From: Gautieria morchelliformis
Taxonomy: Eukaryota; Basidiomycota; Agaricomycetes; Gomphales; Gomphaceae
NCBI GenBank assembly: GCA_015179125.1
Contig: WHVA01000431.1
Location: 1 to 64,000 of the forward strand
Length of the DNA: 64,000 nt
Reading direction: 5' to 3'
Made by a program: the position numbers and the translations under genes. This document shows positions 43,480 through 52,794 of this stretch, in pieces. Numbering within the stretch: position 1 is the first letter of the stretch; each line of letters starts with the position of its first letter. The notes under the pieces are model-generated. The model was not told where the DNA came from. It did not search any database and saw nothing but the letters and a program-made list of their open reading frames with translations.

Positions 43480-43625
43480 TCTATAATGCCGTTCTCAGGG
43501 TATCGGACTCAACGCAGTCGTGCATTAGGTTAACTATTCGTGGAATGACCCAAGTAGATATATGAAGGACATGCGTTCATTTCCCTGTCGCAGCACACTC
43601 TGATTCTAGATGGCGTCCCATACTG
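43480..43625 (+). repeat. Inverted duplicate of the zinc-finger promoter and first codons
   Basis: Matches 41345-41500 in reverse orientation, including the TATATCTACTT element, and ends in ATGGCGTCCCATAC, equivalent to the first five codons MASHT of the zinc-finger gene. The frame then reads unrelated residues to a stop after about 24 codons. Confidence 0.8.
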
Positions 43626-44040
43626 TCGGACTAGTGTCGGTACTTAGTAGGTCTCATAGCTCCACAGATGGATATATCTAATATCCTTTTAAAGAACTCT
43701 AAGTACGTCAATTTGGCACAACAAGTCTTTTTAAGATCTCCTTTTTCTGTAACCTTTTTTATGGCATTATTATACAGTAAAATCAGGAATTAAATTTCTT
43801 ACACTATTATCTCTCAGCATAAAAAAAGGCATGTTAAAAGCAACCCATGAGAACTACACTCCATGTCATTGGAACAACTTTGATAAATGTTCTTAGAATA
43901 GTGTTATGGCCATGCAGCTCAACTCCACCACCTCTGCACCACCTCCACATCACTTCGAAACCACCTCCAACTCTATTCTGCAACCTCCACAGCCCTCGAC
44001 CCTTGACTCGCTTTGGTCCTTCTGCACCCCCTTTGGACTC
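43626..44040. other. No gene seen
   Basis: AT-rich to 43830, then a stretch of CCACCTCCA-like simple sequence (43925-44000) that runs into the family-B LTR. Confidence 0.4.
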
Positions 44041-44045
44041 TATTC

Positions 44046-44400
44046 TGTTATTGGATTCTAGGAGGACATTTCCTAGGGGCATACATCATCATCAATGGAT
44101 TATCCACCTAGGGGCACATAGCATCATCATTGACATCATTGGTGATGTATGCACTCCTAATCCAATGTTCCATAGGGTTTTACCCCTGTTCATCACTGTA
44201 TAAGTAGCTAGGACTTTAGCTACAACAACTCATTGGTTTTAGCCCATTCACTCACATTGTTGAGTCCGGTCAAGTGAGTTAACAGTGTCCTCACTATCAG
44301 TCTCAAGTTTCTTTTCTCTATCTTCCCTGCGCTCGAGTTAATGCGCAGACTCCTCCCAGTCCTTCCCATTTTGGCAAGGCAATGAAATAATGAAATAACA
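44046..44400 (+). repeat. Solo LTR, family B (copy 2)
   Basis: TGTTATTGGATTCTAGGAGG ... GAAATAACA, flanked by TATTC (44041-44045, 44401-44405). It is shorter than copy 1, which has an additional repeat of the CCTAGGGGCATACATTATCA motif. Confidence 0.92.
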
Positions 44401-44405
44401 TATTC

Positions 44406-45201
44406 ATCGGCCCTCTGTAGTTGAGCCTTAGCACAGCAGGATGCCAAGTCGGGAACATCAGGAGTCCTGTTTGTTATGATGTCCATTAGACTTACATTCC
44501 CCTTGTTCTTTTGCCTATTGTTCTTGACTCTACCTTGCACCCCCTTGTAGTTCTCTTGTTCCACATTAGTCAGTTACTCTGTTTGTTATAGTTACTTCTG
44601 CTTGCACCAGAATTGCTTACTCTTGCCTCATTACTTGTTGTTCCAGCTCTTTGCATAAAACTCAGTCATGTATACTCTCTGTTTCTGCAATGAGATAATT
44701 GAGTTCAATAAGTTATTCCCTCTGCACTGTCTCCTGTTCTTAGCATAGTGAGTTTGCAAGATCTCTGTCTTTCCACCTTCCAACCTTGGGTCTTCTGACT
44801 TCTGACATCTGACCTCCGACCTTCGACTTAGCTCTATTCTTGAACCCATCTCCCCTCCATCTCTTCCAACTTCTGACTTCCATTCTGAAATACTTAGGAT
44901 GATAGATCATTGTGGGTGCAACACACAAATTGGAGCCACTGTCCTTTTAGATCCGAACTCTGGGATTCTTGTAAGAGATATGCTCTTAGACCCTTGTATC
45001 ACAAGGGCAAGCAGAACTCAACCAATATGGGGTATTCCATGTGCTACATAGTGACAGGGTAAGGTAAGTTAAGATGAGGAACTGTAGTGTGGTTCCTATG
45101 CAAGAACTATACAGTGGATCCTTAAAGATCCATTGGCATTAGCTAATTACTCGAGTAGCATGCTTGCCTTAGGGGCAATGCCGGTAAATAGGGTATTTAC
45201 A
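44406..45201 (-). repeat. Probable 3' LTR or flank of the decayed gag-like element
   Basis: On the minus strand it begins TGTAAATACCC right after a purine-rich tract (GAGGGGGAGGG, 45202-45213). It shares CCACTGTATAGTTCTTG with the LTR starting at 53859. The far end is not defined; GGAAGTCAGAAGT-like repeats lie near 44750-44880. Confidence 0.5.
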
Positions 45202-45213
45202 CCCTCCCCCTCT

Positions 45214-45500
45214 ATGAACAACTCAGGGATCACTCATAAAGATCCCTGGTGATATAATTGGTCGCTGCATCTGACATGTTGATATTGTCATATGGGGCCG
45301 TAGGACTGTGGGGGTCCATCGGTAGATATGAGTCATGGGTGGGGGGCATTGAGTGAGAATTTGATGCCCATTTCCTGCTAGAAGGCTGCCTTGGCGACTG
45401 GGTTGTTCACTGGCGAAGGGCACCATGTAACAGCTAGCTCTTGGTGTAGCTGTGTTCGGGCAGTCCTTGATGCCATGTCCGATGTCATGGTGGCTCTTTC
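45214..45500 (-). pseudogene. Gag-like ORF, C-terminal piece
   Basis: Continues the frame of 45991-46264 once the solo LTR and one copy of its CTTTC duplication are subtracted. It reads TMTSDMASRTARTQLHQEL, then after a stop and a frame slip NYITRDLYE and the terminal stop, a few bases before the polypurine tract. No pol follows. Confidence 0.7.
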
Positions 45501-45990
45501 TGTTAGCAACTAGGGGCTATGGCAGGGAAGGTTCGGTAGAGTTCTTAGAAAGCTAGAATCAAATACACTCTCCCAGTGAATTTATTGTCATTGATATATT
45601 AATACAGTACCTAGAATCAAATACACTACATGATTTTCAGTCAACATGCTATGTAAATATGAAGAATACTACTCGCCTCTCTCAGTGAATTTATTGTCAC
45701 TGAGAGAGGAGTACAATCCTGTCTCAGAAGGCATATACGTGCACCCGGCCCTTTAGCGCCCAAGAGCTCGCGCGTCAAAAGTCATTTCAAACTCCGCTGG
45801 GTGCAGCCGCCTGTGAAAATAGAAATAACAGAATGAAATGGAGAGGTAGAGAGTGACTGGAAAATTTCAAAAATAAGCAGAGAAATGGATGCATGGTACA
45901 AGAACAATGTGAGAAACAATTGGAAACACCACACACTAAATTGAACATATTATGCTTGATTTTGGTGCAGGAGCATAAATGCACCCAACA
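45501..45990 (+). repeat. Solo LTR, family A (copy 3)
   Basis: TGTTAGCAACTAGGGGC ... GCACCCAACA, 490 bp, flanked by CTTTC (45496-45500, 45991-45995). It is full length, with both copies of the internal CTCTCAGTGAATTTATTGTC-like repeat. Confidence 0.95.
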
Positions 45991-46264
45991 CTTTCATGGT
46001 CACACAGAGCTGCCTGCCGCAGCCTCTCCTGCCCTAACTGGGCAGGAGCATTGAACACAGTCCCAGTGAGGTCACATTGGGTGAATCACTTGACCCATGC
46101 TGTGGTCTTACAGGTCATACTGCCATGCCTGCCTACCCAGCGAGCGACTTCCTTGAGAGGAATGTCTTGGGTGGTCTGACCTTGGATCAGGAATACTCCG
46201 GTGATGGACACCCTCATGGTGTCACCTGTGGTGAACAGGATTTCACTGTCTGATATGAAAGTCC
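45991..46264 (-). pseudogene. Gag-like ORF, middle piece between two solo LTRs
   Basis: On the minus strand reads FISDSEILFTTGDTMRVSIT, then QTTQDIPLKEVARWVG and, after a TGA, LTGTVFNAPAQLGQERL. It joins in frame to 46758-46785 on one side and 45214-45495 on the other when the LTR insertions are removed. The protein is part of a basidiomycete retroelement ORF that I recognise by pattern only. Confidence 0.7.
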
Positions 46265-46752
46265 TGTTAGCAACTAGGGGTTATGGCAGGGAAGGTTCGG
46301 TAGAGCTCTTAGAAAGCTAGAATTAAATTCACTCTCTCAGTGAATTTATTGTCACTGTTATATTAATACAATACCTAGAATTAAATTCACTACATGATTT
46401 TCAGTCAACATGTTATGAAAATACAAGAATCCTACTCGCCTCTCTCAGTGAATTTATTGTCACTGAGAGAGGAGTACTATCCTGTCTCAGAAGGCATATA
46501 CATGCACCCGGCCCTTTAGCGCCCAAGAGCTCGCGCGTCAAAAGTCATTTCAAACTCCGCTGGGTGCAGCCGCCTGTGAAAATAGAGATAACAAAATGAA
46601 ATGGAGAGGTAGGGAGTGACTGGAAAATTTGGAAAATAATCAGAGAAGTGAGTGCATGGTACAAGAACAATGTGAGAAGAGATTGAAACACCACACAATA
46701 AATTGAACATATTATGCTTGATTTTGGTGCAGGAGCATAAATGCACCCAACA
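46265..46752 (+). repeat. Solo LTR, family A (copy 4)
   Basis: TGTTAGCAACTAGGGGT ... GCACCCAACA, 488 bp, flanked by AGTCC (46260-46264, 46753-46757). Confidence 0.95.
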
Positions 46753-46790
46753 AGTCCACCACTGGTCGGTGGTATGGAACAGGTCATGTA

Positions 46791-47520
46791 TGTAGTTTTA
46801 TACTAGGAATGATATCAAGAACGATTGATTTAATCTCTTGGTTGTGAGATAAATCGAGTGAGATTTTGGAGTAGACAGGTATATCTGCGCGCACAATAAA
46901 TATGCGTCTTATGATTTTAGTGCCGACTAGAAATTCTACTACGGAGTGTGGGGTGAAATGAGGTGCTATTTCAGTGCTGTATTATTGTACATGGGGTCAC
47001 GTATTTATTTGTTACTAGTGGTGCTTGGCGGTCAAGGGATTGGTGATGTGATACTAAAGGGATGGTGGAATGGGGCGAGCGGCGCACATGTAACGATAGG
47101 GGAGACGACGTGTGTTGAATAGATTGGGCTTGGAGATGGAGTGTAAAATAGGATGCGGGAATGGGAGTTTAGTGAAGGATAGGGGGCATAGTCTGGGTAT
47201 GGGCAGGGTCGGCTCGACGTGTCGTGTCCCTTGATTGGGTCACGTGACTGATGGAAAGCTCGTGATTCGGGATGGATTCGGTGTTCTTGGATGACGTTTC
47301 GGGTGTTGATAATCGTGGTAACGCGTGATATGTATCCCTGTGGCATCGGGGAAGTCGGGGGGTGTGATCGGGTCAATTTGAGTGGGTATATGATGATCCG
47401 GCGGTCTCGGGTACTAGTGCCGTAGTGCATATATTCCGAGAGAGGGGTTATCGGAGTATTGGTCATGATATGGGGTTGTGTTTTAATATGTCAATATTGT
47501 TTTCTTTAATACTTTCAACA
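46791..47520 (-). repeat. Copia-2 3' LTR
   Basis: 730 bp, TG...CA ends, next to the polypurine tract. The open frame inside it is incidental. Confidence 0.95.
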
Positions 47521-47527
47521 CTCCCCC

Positions 47528-49153
47528 TCAAGCTCGACGCATTCCGAGGATCCCGAGGATGTGGAGATGCTTGCGAGCTGGTAGCGGCTTGGTGAGGACG
47601 TCGGCTGGATTCTCAAGTGATTTGATATATCGAAGATTGATATTTCCAGCTGTGATTTGTTCTTTGGTATAGTGGTAATGGATATCGATATGTTTCGTCC
47701 TGCTGTTGTTGACGCTGTCGTTCGAGAACGCGATGGCGGATTGGTTGTTGGTGAAGATAGGGATGGGGGTGAATTCGTGTCTGAAGTCCCTCCCTAACCT
47801 GATGAGCCATATCCCCTCTGCTGAGGCAAATGATCCTGCCACTACCTCTGAGTCCATCGTTGATCGGCTGACACTGATTTGTTTCTTTGATGCCCAACAT
47901 ATAGGTGCCCCGTTATATGTGAACAACCATCCGGTAGTCGATCTCCTGTCATCTTTATCCGCTGCGAAATCTGCGTCCGTGTATCCTGCCAAGTTATGTG
48001 CGAATCCCATGGCCCCGTCCCCTTCTCTGAGGTATGTTATTCCGTACTCTTTGGTGTTCAATAGGTATTGTAGGATTCTTTTGGCTGCTTCCCAGTGAGT
48101 AATGTTAGGCTTGGATGAGAACTGTGCGCATCTGTTGACCGCATAGGCTATGTCTGGTCGAGTTGCCACTGCACAGTAGTTTAAGCTTCCGATTATCGAT
48201 GCGTAAGTGTAGTCGATAATTTCTGATGTGGAGGTGGAGACTCGTAGTTCAGTGTTTGGGTCCATTGGGGAATTTACTGTATGTCCGGATGTTATTTCGA
48301 ATCGTTTGGCGATGGTGTTAATGAATGCTGGTTGGGAGATGTGTATGGTGCCGTGTTCTCGATTCCTGACGATCTGGATACCGAGTAATCGTGTCGGGTC
48401 TCCCAAATCCTGTATTTCAAAGCTCCCCCTGATGTCTCTGATCATCCTCTCCATTGCAGTCAACGAGTTCGATGTGAGGAGTCCATCATCCACATACCAT
48501 CCTGCAATCTCAATGTTGTCTCCTTCCCCAAATCTGAGGAATATTGTCCTATCCGCCTCTCCCGCTTTGAATCCCATTTTCTCCATCTGTTCTTTCAGTG
48601 TCCCGTGCCATACTCTCCCGCTTTGTTTGAGTCCATATATTCCTTTATTCAGTTTGCAGACCAAATTCTCTTCTCCCTGTTTGATAAATCCCTCCAGTTG
48701 TCGCATGTATACGGTGTCGTCGAGCTTTCCGTTCAGGTAAGCTCCCTTCACGTCGATGTGTCGTAGTTCTAGATTGTATTTGGTTGCGAGGGTGAGGATA
48801 AGTCGAATTGAGGTGAGTCGAATGGTGGGGGAATATGTTTCTTGGAAGTCGACTCCTGGGACTTGTGAGTATCCCTGTGCAACGAATCTCGCCTTGAACT
48901 TATCCACTTCTCCTAGATTATCCCTCTTCACTCTGAATGTCCATCTGCTCCCTACAACGTTCGTTTCTTCTGGTCTCTCGGTTAGTTCCCATGTCTTGTA
49001 TCCTGTTAGCAGATCGTATTCGTCCTGACATGCCTTCCTCCATTTCTCTGCGTCCCTCGATTTCATTGCCTCTCTGTAACTCGCCGGTTCATCCTCTGCT
49101 AATACTACGAATGCTGTTTCCGTTTCTTCAAGTGTCGTTCTTCCTCGTGCCAT
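47528..49153 (-). CDS. Copia-2 reverse transcriptase and RNase H
   Basis: 541 codons in the same frame as the upstream ORF, separated from it by the TGA at 49184-49186 and ten sense codons. The RT shows YLNGKLDDTVYMRQLEGF, LYGL-equivalent IYGLKQSGRVWHGTL, and the catalytic YVDDGLL near residue 220. RNase H follows with LAGYTDADFAADKDDRRSTT near residue 405 and the STMDSEVVAGSFA segment. The conserved residues I can check are present, so the domain itself looks intact. Translation as one Gag-Pol would need readthrough or reversion of the TGA. Confidence 0.95.
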   Translation of the reverse strand: MARGRTTLEETETAFVVLAEDEPASYREAMKSRDAEKWRKACQDEYDLLTGYKTWELTERPEETNVVGSRWTFRVKRDNLGEVDKFKARFVAQGYSQVPGVDFQETYSPTIRLTSIRLILTLATKYNLELRHIDVKGAYLNGKLDDTVYMRQLEGFIKQGEENLVCKLNKGIYGLKQSGRVWHGTLKEQMEKMGFKAGEADRTIFLRFGEGDNIEIAGWYVDDGLLTSNSLTAMERMIRDIRGSFEIQDLGDPTRLLGIQIVRNREHGTIHISQPAFINTIAKRFEITSGHTVNSPMDPNTELRVSTSTSEIIDYTYASIIGSLNYCAVATRPDIAYAVNRCAQFSSKPNITHWEAAKRILQYLLNTKEYGITYLREGDGAMGFAHNLAGYTDADFAADKDDRRSTTGWLFTYNGAPICWASKKQISVSRSTMDSEVVAGSFASAEGIWLIRLGRDFRHEFTPIPIFTNNQSAIAFSNDSVNNSRTKHIDIHYHYTKEQITAGNINLRYIKSLENPADVLTKPLPARKHLHILGILGMRRA

Positions 49154-49183
49154 CGCTGCTACCTCTATGAGTAATGCTGTGTG

Positions 49184-52030
49184 TCATTTTCCCTTCCCGT
49201 AATCAGTGTTTGTTGGATTCATCCATGGTCCCTTCAAGAAATCCTTCGGTGCTGTTTCCTCGCTTCCTTCTCTCCCTGTGTCCCCTTCTGACTGTTCTGT
49301 TAGTTCTTCCCTTTCGTCGTTTTCTGTTTCTGTTCGTTCCTCCTCCTCTCTTTGTTTCATCACGATCCCCTCGACTTCTTCCACTTCAATCTCCTCCTCT
49401 TCTTCCAGACTTAGATCAATGAGTGGTGGGATGTTGTTGTTGTCGTCGTCTTCAGCTGGATCATTTCTGGATTGCGACGGTGGGGAAAATGATGGTAGTT
49501 TTCCGTCAAGTACCCATAGATAGGGGTCGTCGTCCTCCTCTTCCACATGTAGAGTTGTATGTTCGACGTGTTTTAGTTCATCGAATACTACATCTCTTGA
49601 CTTCAGCAGTGTCTGAGTTCGTGGTATCCACACCTTGTAAGATTTTGAGTTGTCAAAGTATCCCACAAAAATCCCTTCGATCGCTTTGTAGTCTCCCTTC
49701 TTCCTTGTGGCTTTTGGGACTAGTGCCCAACACCTGGATCCGTATGTTCGCAGCCAATCGAGTCTGGGTCTGGTTTTCCAAAAGGCCTCATAAGGTGATT
49801 TGTTGATTTTCATGTGTAGCATGCGGTTCTTGACGAAGTTGACGGTGTGTATGCTGGATACCCAGAATCGTTTTCTGAGTTCTGCATCGTTCTGTAAGGT
49901 GAGGGCTCCTTCTTGTAGAGTTCTGTTGTATCTCTCGGCGATACCATTGTGTTCTGGTGTGTGAGGGGTTGTGGTTTCGTGAACAATTCCAAGCTCACTG
50001 CATGTACTTTCGAATTCCTTCCCGGTGTATTCTCCCCCGTTGTCCGTCCTTATCCTCCTCACTTCCGCTTTCCTTTGTGTTCTTAACCATGCGATATATT
50101 CTTTGAATGATTTCGTGACGGTTGTGCATTCCTTGTTCTTCAGAAAGTCGATGTGTGTGTATCGAGTGGCGTGATCGATCCATGTGATGAAGTATTTGTA
50201 TCCTCCGACTGATGTTTTGAATGGTCCACATAGGGCTGATGATACGATGTCTCCGATCTTCTCAGGTGTGTCCTCGATGTTTTTGAATGGTGAACGCGTC
50301 TGTTTTCCGAAAGGGCAGTTGGTGCATATGTTTAACTCCTCCTCACTACTGATCTTCGGTAAACCGACACCTGTCTGCTGTTTCCACATCTTCTGAATTG
50401 TTGATGTGGCGGTGTGTGCTAGTCTGTGATGCCATAGTGTCAATTGATTCGGTTTATCAAAGTAGAGAGCCTTCTCTGGTTCGGGTTTCGTTGACGGTTG
50501 AGCCATGTAGGCGTATAAGTTGTCGATCCTCGTTCCTTGGGCTAAGATTTCGTCTCGCATCAGTAGGGACGTGTCATCTTTGCTGAACATGACGTCTACG
50601 TTCACGTTGGTCATTTTGGCTATGGAGAGTAAGTTGGCGTTGAGTCTTGGGATGAATATGACGTCGATCAGTGTGAGGGCTAGGGGTGGTAGTTGTAGGT
50701 GAGCGTCGCTTTGTAGAGTTATTCTGATGGTTCCCCTCTGATCGACTCTGAAGGAGTCTCCGCTGGCCGTTTCGATGGAAATCGGTGGTGTGGGATGCGT
50801 TTCGTCGAATAAATCGATGTTGCCGCATAGGTGACTAGTGGCCCCGGAATCGACTAGCCAGATGTGTACATTGTCCTTTATGGCTGATAATGCCATGGAA
50901 TCTGTTGATAGGACTATATCACTGGCCTCGGGGTCTGCTTTCGTCTCCTCGTGTGCCATCATGATGATGTCTTTCTTTGGCACGTTGGCGAATTGTGCTG
51001 AAACATTGTTGGCGTTTGGTTGGTGTTGAGGTGTTGTCGGTCTGTTATTTTCAAATATTTTGGGTCCGTTGTATCCCCCTCCCTGTGAGTTTCCTCCTCC
51101 CATCATGTTCCCTCCTTGTGTGTTGTTGTATTTTCTCCATGGTTCGTGCATCGCTAGTCCTCCTCCTGGTGCATGACATCTTGATGCTGAGTGATTTGGT
51201 TTGCCGCAGTTGTTGCAGGAGAAGTTGTGTCCTCCTAATTGTTGGATCGGGGGTCGATTCTGTTGTGTGTTGTAGCTGTTGAATGTTGGTCGAGCCGGTG
51301 AGTTGTTGAAACGTCTAGGTTGTCGAGTCTGTGCCACGAATGCCGTGGCCGCTTGTGTCGATACCTCGACGGCACCTAGGTCAGCTTCGTGCGCTTCCAA
51401 TTTCTCTTCGATTTCGTCTGGGTCTCTAGTGATCATACGTATGGTTTGTGCGATGGGTCTCCATGATTCAGGTACGTTTCTGAGTAGAGTGGCACAGTGT
51501 GTGGAGTCGGCAATGGGGTCTCCCATTTTTGCCAGTTGATTCCTATATTCTTTCATAGTAGTAATATATTCCGAGACTGATTGTCCCTCTGTCATGTGAT
51601 AGTTCTCGTACCTTGTCCTAATGATACTGATTTTGCTCGGATCGGTTGATTCGAATTTCCTAATCAGTATGTTCCATGCCTCGGCGCATAATTCCGTTTC
51701 GTCGATGGCCGTCTGTAATTCTGGTGATATACATAGAAGGATTTGGCTATACGCAACGTTGTTCCTGTCATCCCATTTGTCTTGTAGTTGTGTGAGTGGG
51801 GTGTTGCCGATCATGTCGATTCCGGTGACAACTGTGATGCATGGGTCAGTGTTGGTAGGGTAAATGTCCGTACCGATGATGGTTTTGTATATCCCTCTGT
51901 CCCTCGCCGTTGCCAGTAGTTCCCTCTTCCATGAAATCCAGTTGTTCTTGTTGAGTTTTGGTTTTATGTCTCGGAATTTATGTACGTCGTGCTTTGGTGG
52001 TGATTGGGTGGTCGTAGGTGCCTGTGCCAT
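49184..52030 (-). CDS. Copia-2 Gag, protease and integrase
   Basis: 948 codons. Capsid (UBN2-like) over about residues 20-230. CCHC knuckle CNNCGKPNHSASRC near 275. Aspartic protease VDSGATSHLCG near 395. Pre-integrase LTLWHHRLAHTATSTIQKMW near 545 with the HHCC cysteines in CTNCPFG. Integrase core with WIDHATRY, RIRTDNGGEYTGKEFES and TPEHNGIAERYNRTLQEGAL carrying the D, D and E residues. A long acidic, Ser/Pro-rich tail ends in KGK-TGA. The ATG lies five bases past the primer-binding site. The stop is in the position of an Arg-type codon (CGA to TGA fits), so this is probably a truncating mutation rather than a programmed stop. Confidence 0.96.
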   Translation of the reverse strand: MAQAPTTTQSPPKHDVHKFRDIKPKLNKNNWISWKRELLATARDRGIYKTIIGTDIYPTNTDPCITVVTGIDMIGNTPLTQLQDKWDDRNNVAYSQILLCISPELQTAIDETELCAEAWNILIRKFESTDPSKISIIRTRYENYHMTEGQSVSEYITTMKEYRNQLAKMGDPIADSTHCATLLRNVPESWRPIAQTIRMITRDPDEIEEKLEAHEADLGAVEVSTQAATAFVAQTRQPRRFNNSPARPTFNSYNTQQNRPPIQQLGGHNFSCNNCGKPNHSASRCHAPGGGLAMHEPWRKYNNTQGGNMMGGGNSQGGGYNGPKIFENNRPTTPQHQPNANNVSAQFANVPKKDIIMMAHEETKADPEASDIVLSTDSMALSAIKDNVHIWLVDSGATSHLCGNIDLFDETHPTPPISIETASGDSFRVDQRGTIRITLQSDAHLQLPPLALTLIDVIFIPRLNANLLSIAKMTNVNVDVMFSKDDTSLLMRDEILAQGTRIDNLYAYMAQPSTKPEPEKALYFDKPNQLTLWHHRLAHTATSTIQKMWKQQTGVGLPKISSEEELNICTNCPFGKQTRSPFKNIEDTPEKIGDIVSSALCGPFKTSVGGYKYFITWIDHATRYTHIDFLKNKECTTVTKSFKEYIAWLRTQRKAEVRRIRTDNGGEYTGKEFESTCSELGIVHETTTPHTPEHNGIAERYNRTLQEGALTLQNDAELRKRFWVSSIHTVNFVKNRMLHMKINKSPYEAFWKTRPRLDWLRTYGSRCWALVPKATRKKGDYKAIEGIFVGYFDNSKSYKVWIPRTQTLLKSRDVVFDELKHVEHTTLHVEEEDDDPYLWVLDGKLPSFSPPSQSRNDPAEDDDNNNIPPLIDLSLEEEEEIEVEEVEGIVMKQREEEERTETENDEREELTEQSEGDTGREGSEETAPKDFLKGPWMNPTNTDYGKGK

Positions 52031-52035
52031 CGTGA

Positions 52036-52057
52036 GTAGAGTCTGAGACTCTTAATC
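52036..52057 (-). promoter_or_regulatory. Copia-2 primer-binding site, half tRNA-Lys(CUU)
   Basis: The plus strand reads GTAGAG, two bases, then TGAGACTCTTAATC, directly against the LTR. This equals the D-stem 3' strand and anticodon arm of a eukaryotic tRNA-Lys(CUU) as I remember it, with 20 of 22 positions matching. It ends in the anticodon stem rather than at CCA, which is the half-tRNA primer layout known from copia and Ty5 with initiator tRNA. Confidence 0.65.
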
Positions 52058-52789
52058 TGTAGTTTTATACTAGGAATGATATCAAGAACGATTGATTTAA
52101 TCTCTTGGTTGTGAGATAAATCGAGTGAGATTTTGGAGTAGACAGGTATATCTGCGCGCACAATAAATATGCGTGTCTTATGATTTTAGTGCCGACTAGA
52201 AATTCTACTATGGAGTGTGGGGTGAAATGAGGTGCTATTTCAGTGCTGTATTATTGTACATGGGGTCACGTATTTATTTGTTACTAGTGGCGCTTGGCGG
52301 TCAAGGGATTGGTGATGTGATACTAAAGGGATGGTGGAATGGGGCGAGCGGCGCACATGTAACGATAGGGGAGACGACGTGTGTTGAATAGATTGGGCTT
52401 GGAGATGGAGTGTAAAATAGGATGCGGGAACGGGAGTTTAGTGAAGGATAGGGGGCATAGTCTGGGTATGGGCAGGGTCGGCTCGACGTGTCGCGTCCCT
52501 TGATTGGGTCACGTGACTGATGGAAAGCTCGTGATTCGGGATGGATTCGGTGTGCTTGGATGACGTTTCGGGTGTTGATAATCGTGGTAACGCGTGATAC
52601 GTATCCCTGTGGCATCGGGGAAGTCGGGGGGTGTGATCGGGTCAATTTGAGTGGGTATATGATGATCCGGTGGTCTCGGGTACTAGTGCCGTAGTGCATA
52701 TATTCCGAGAGAGGGGTTATCGGAGTATTGGTCGTGATATGGGGTTGTGTTTTAGTATGTCAATATTGTTTTCTTTAATACTTTCAACA
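52058..52789 (-). repeat. Copia-2 5' LTR
   Basis: 732 bp, differs from the 3' LTR by about nine substitutions and an extra TG near 52173. Confidence 0.95.
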
Positions 52790-52794
52790 ATGTA

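Larger units (their letters stand above)
46791..52789 (-). mobile_element. Nearly complete Ty1/Copia element (Copia-2)
   Basis: Two near-identical LTRs (46791-47520 and 52058-52789), both starting TGTAGTTTTATACTAGG and ending CTTTCAACA, enclose gag-pol on the minus strand. A 5-bp target duplication ATGTA flanks the element (46786-46790, 52790-52794). I count about nine substitutions (eight of them transitions) and one 2-bp indel between the LTRs, so it is the youngest large insertion here. A polypurine tract (minus strand GCTTGAGGGGGAG) abuts the 3' LTR at 47521-47533. The only obvious coding defect is one TGA. It inserted into a gag-like ORF of another element. Confidence 0.97.

Noticed and set aside
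47032..47466. 144-codon frame within the Copia-2 LTR, mirrored in the other LTR
   Set aside because: It lies wholly inside the LTR and is duplicated only because LTRs are; no domain.
52036..52057. The tRNA-like sequence as a tRNA gene
   Set aside because: Only the D-stem strand and anticodon arm are present, with no acceptor or T arm; its place next to the LTR fits a primer-binding site.
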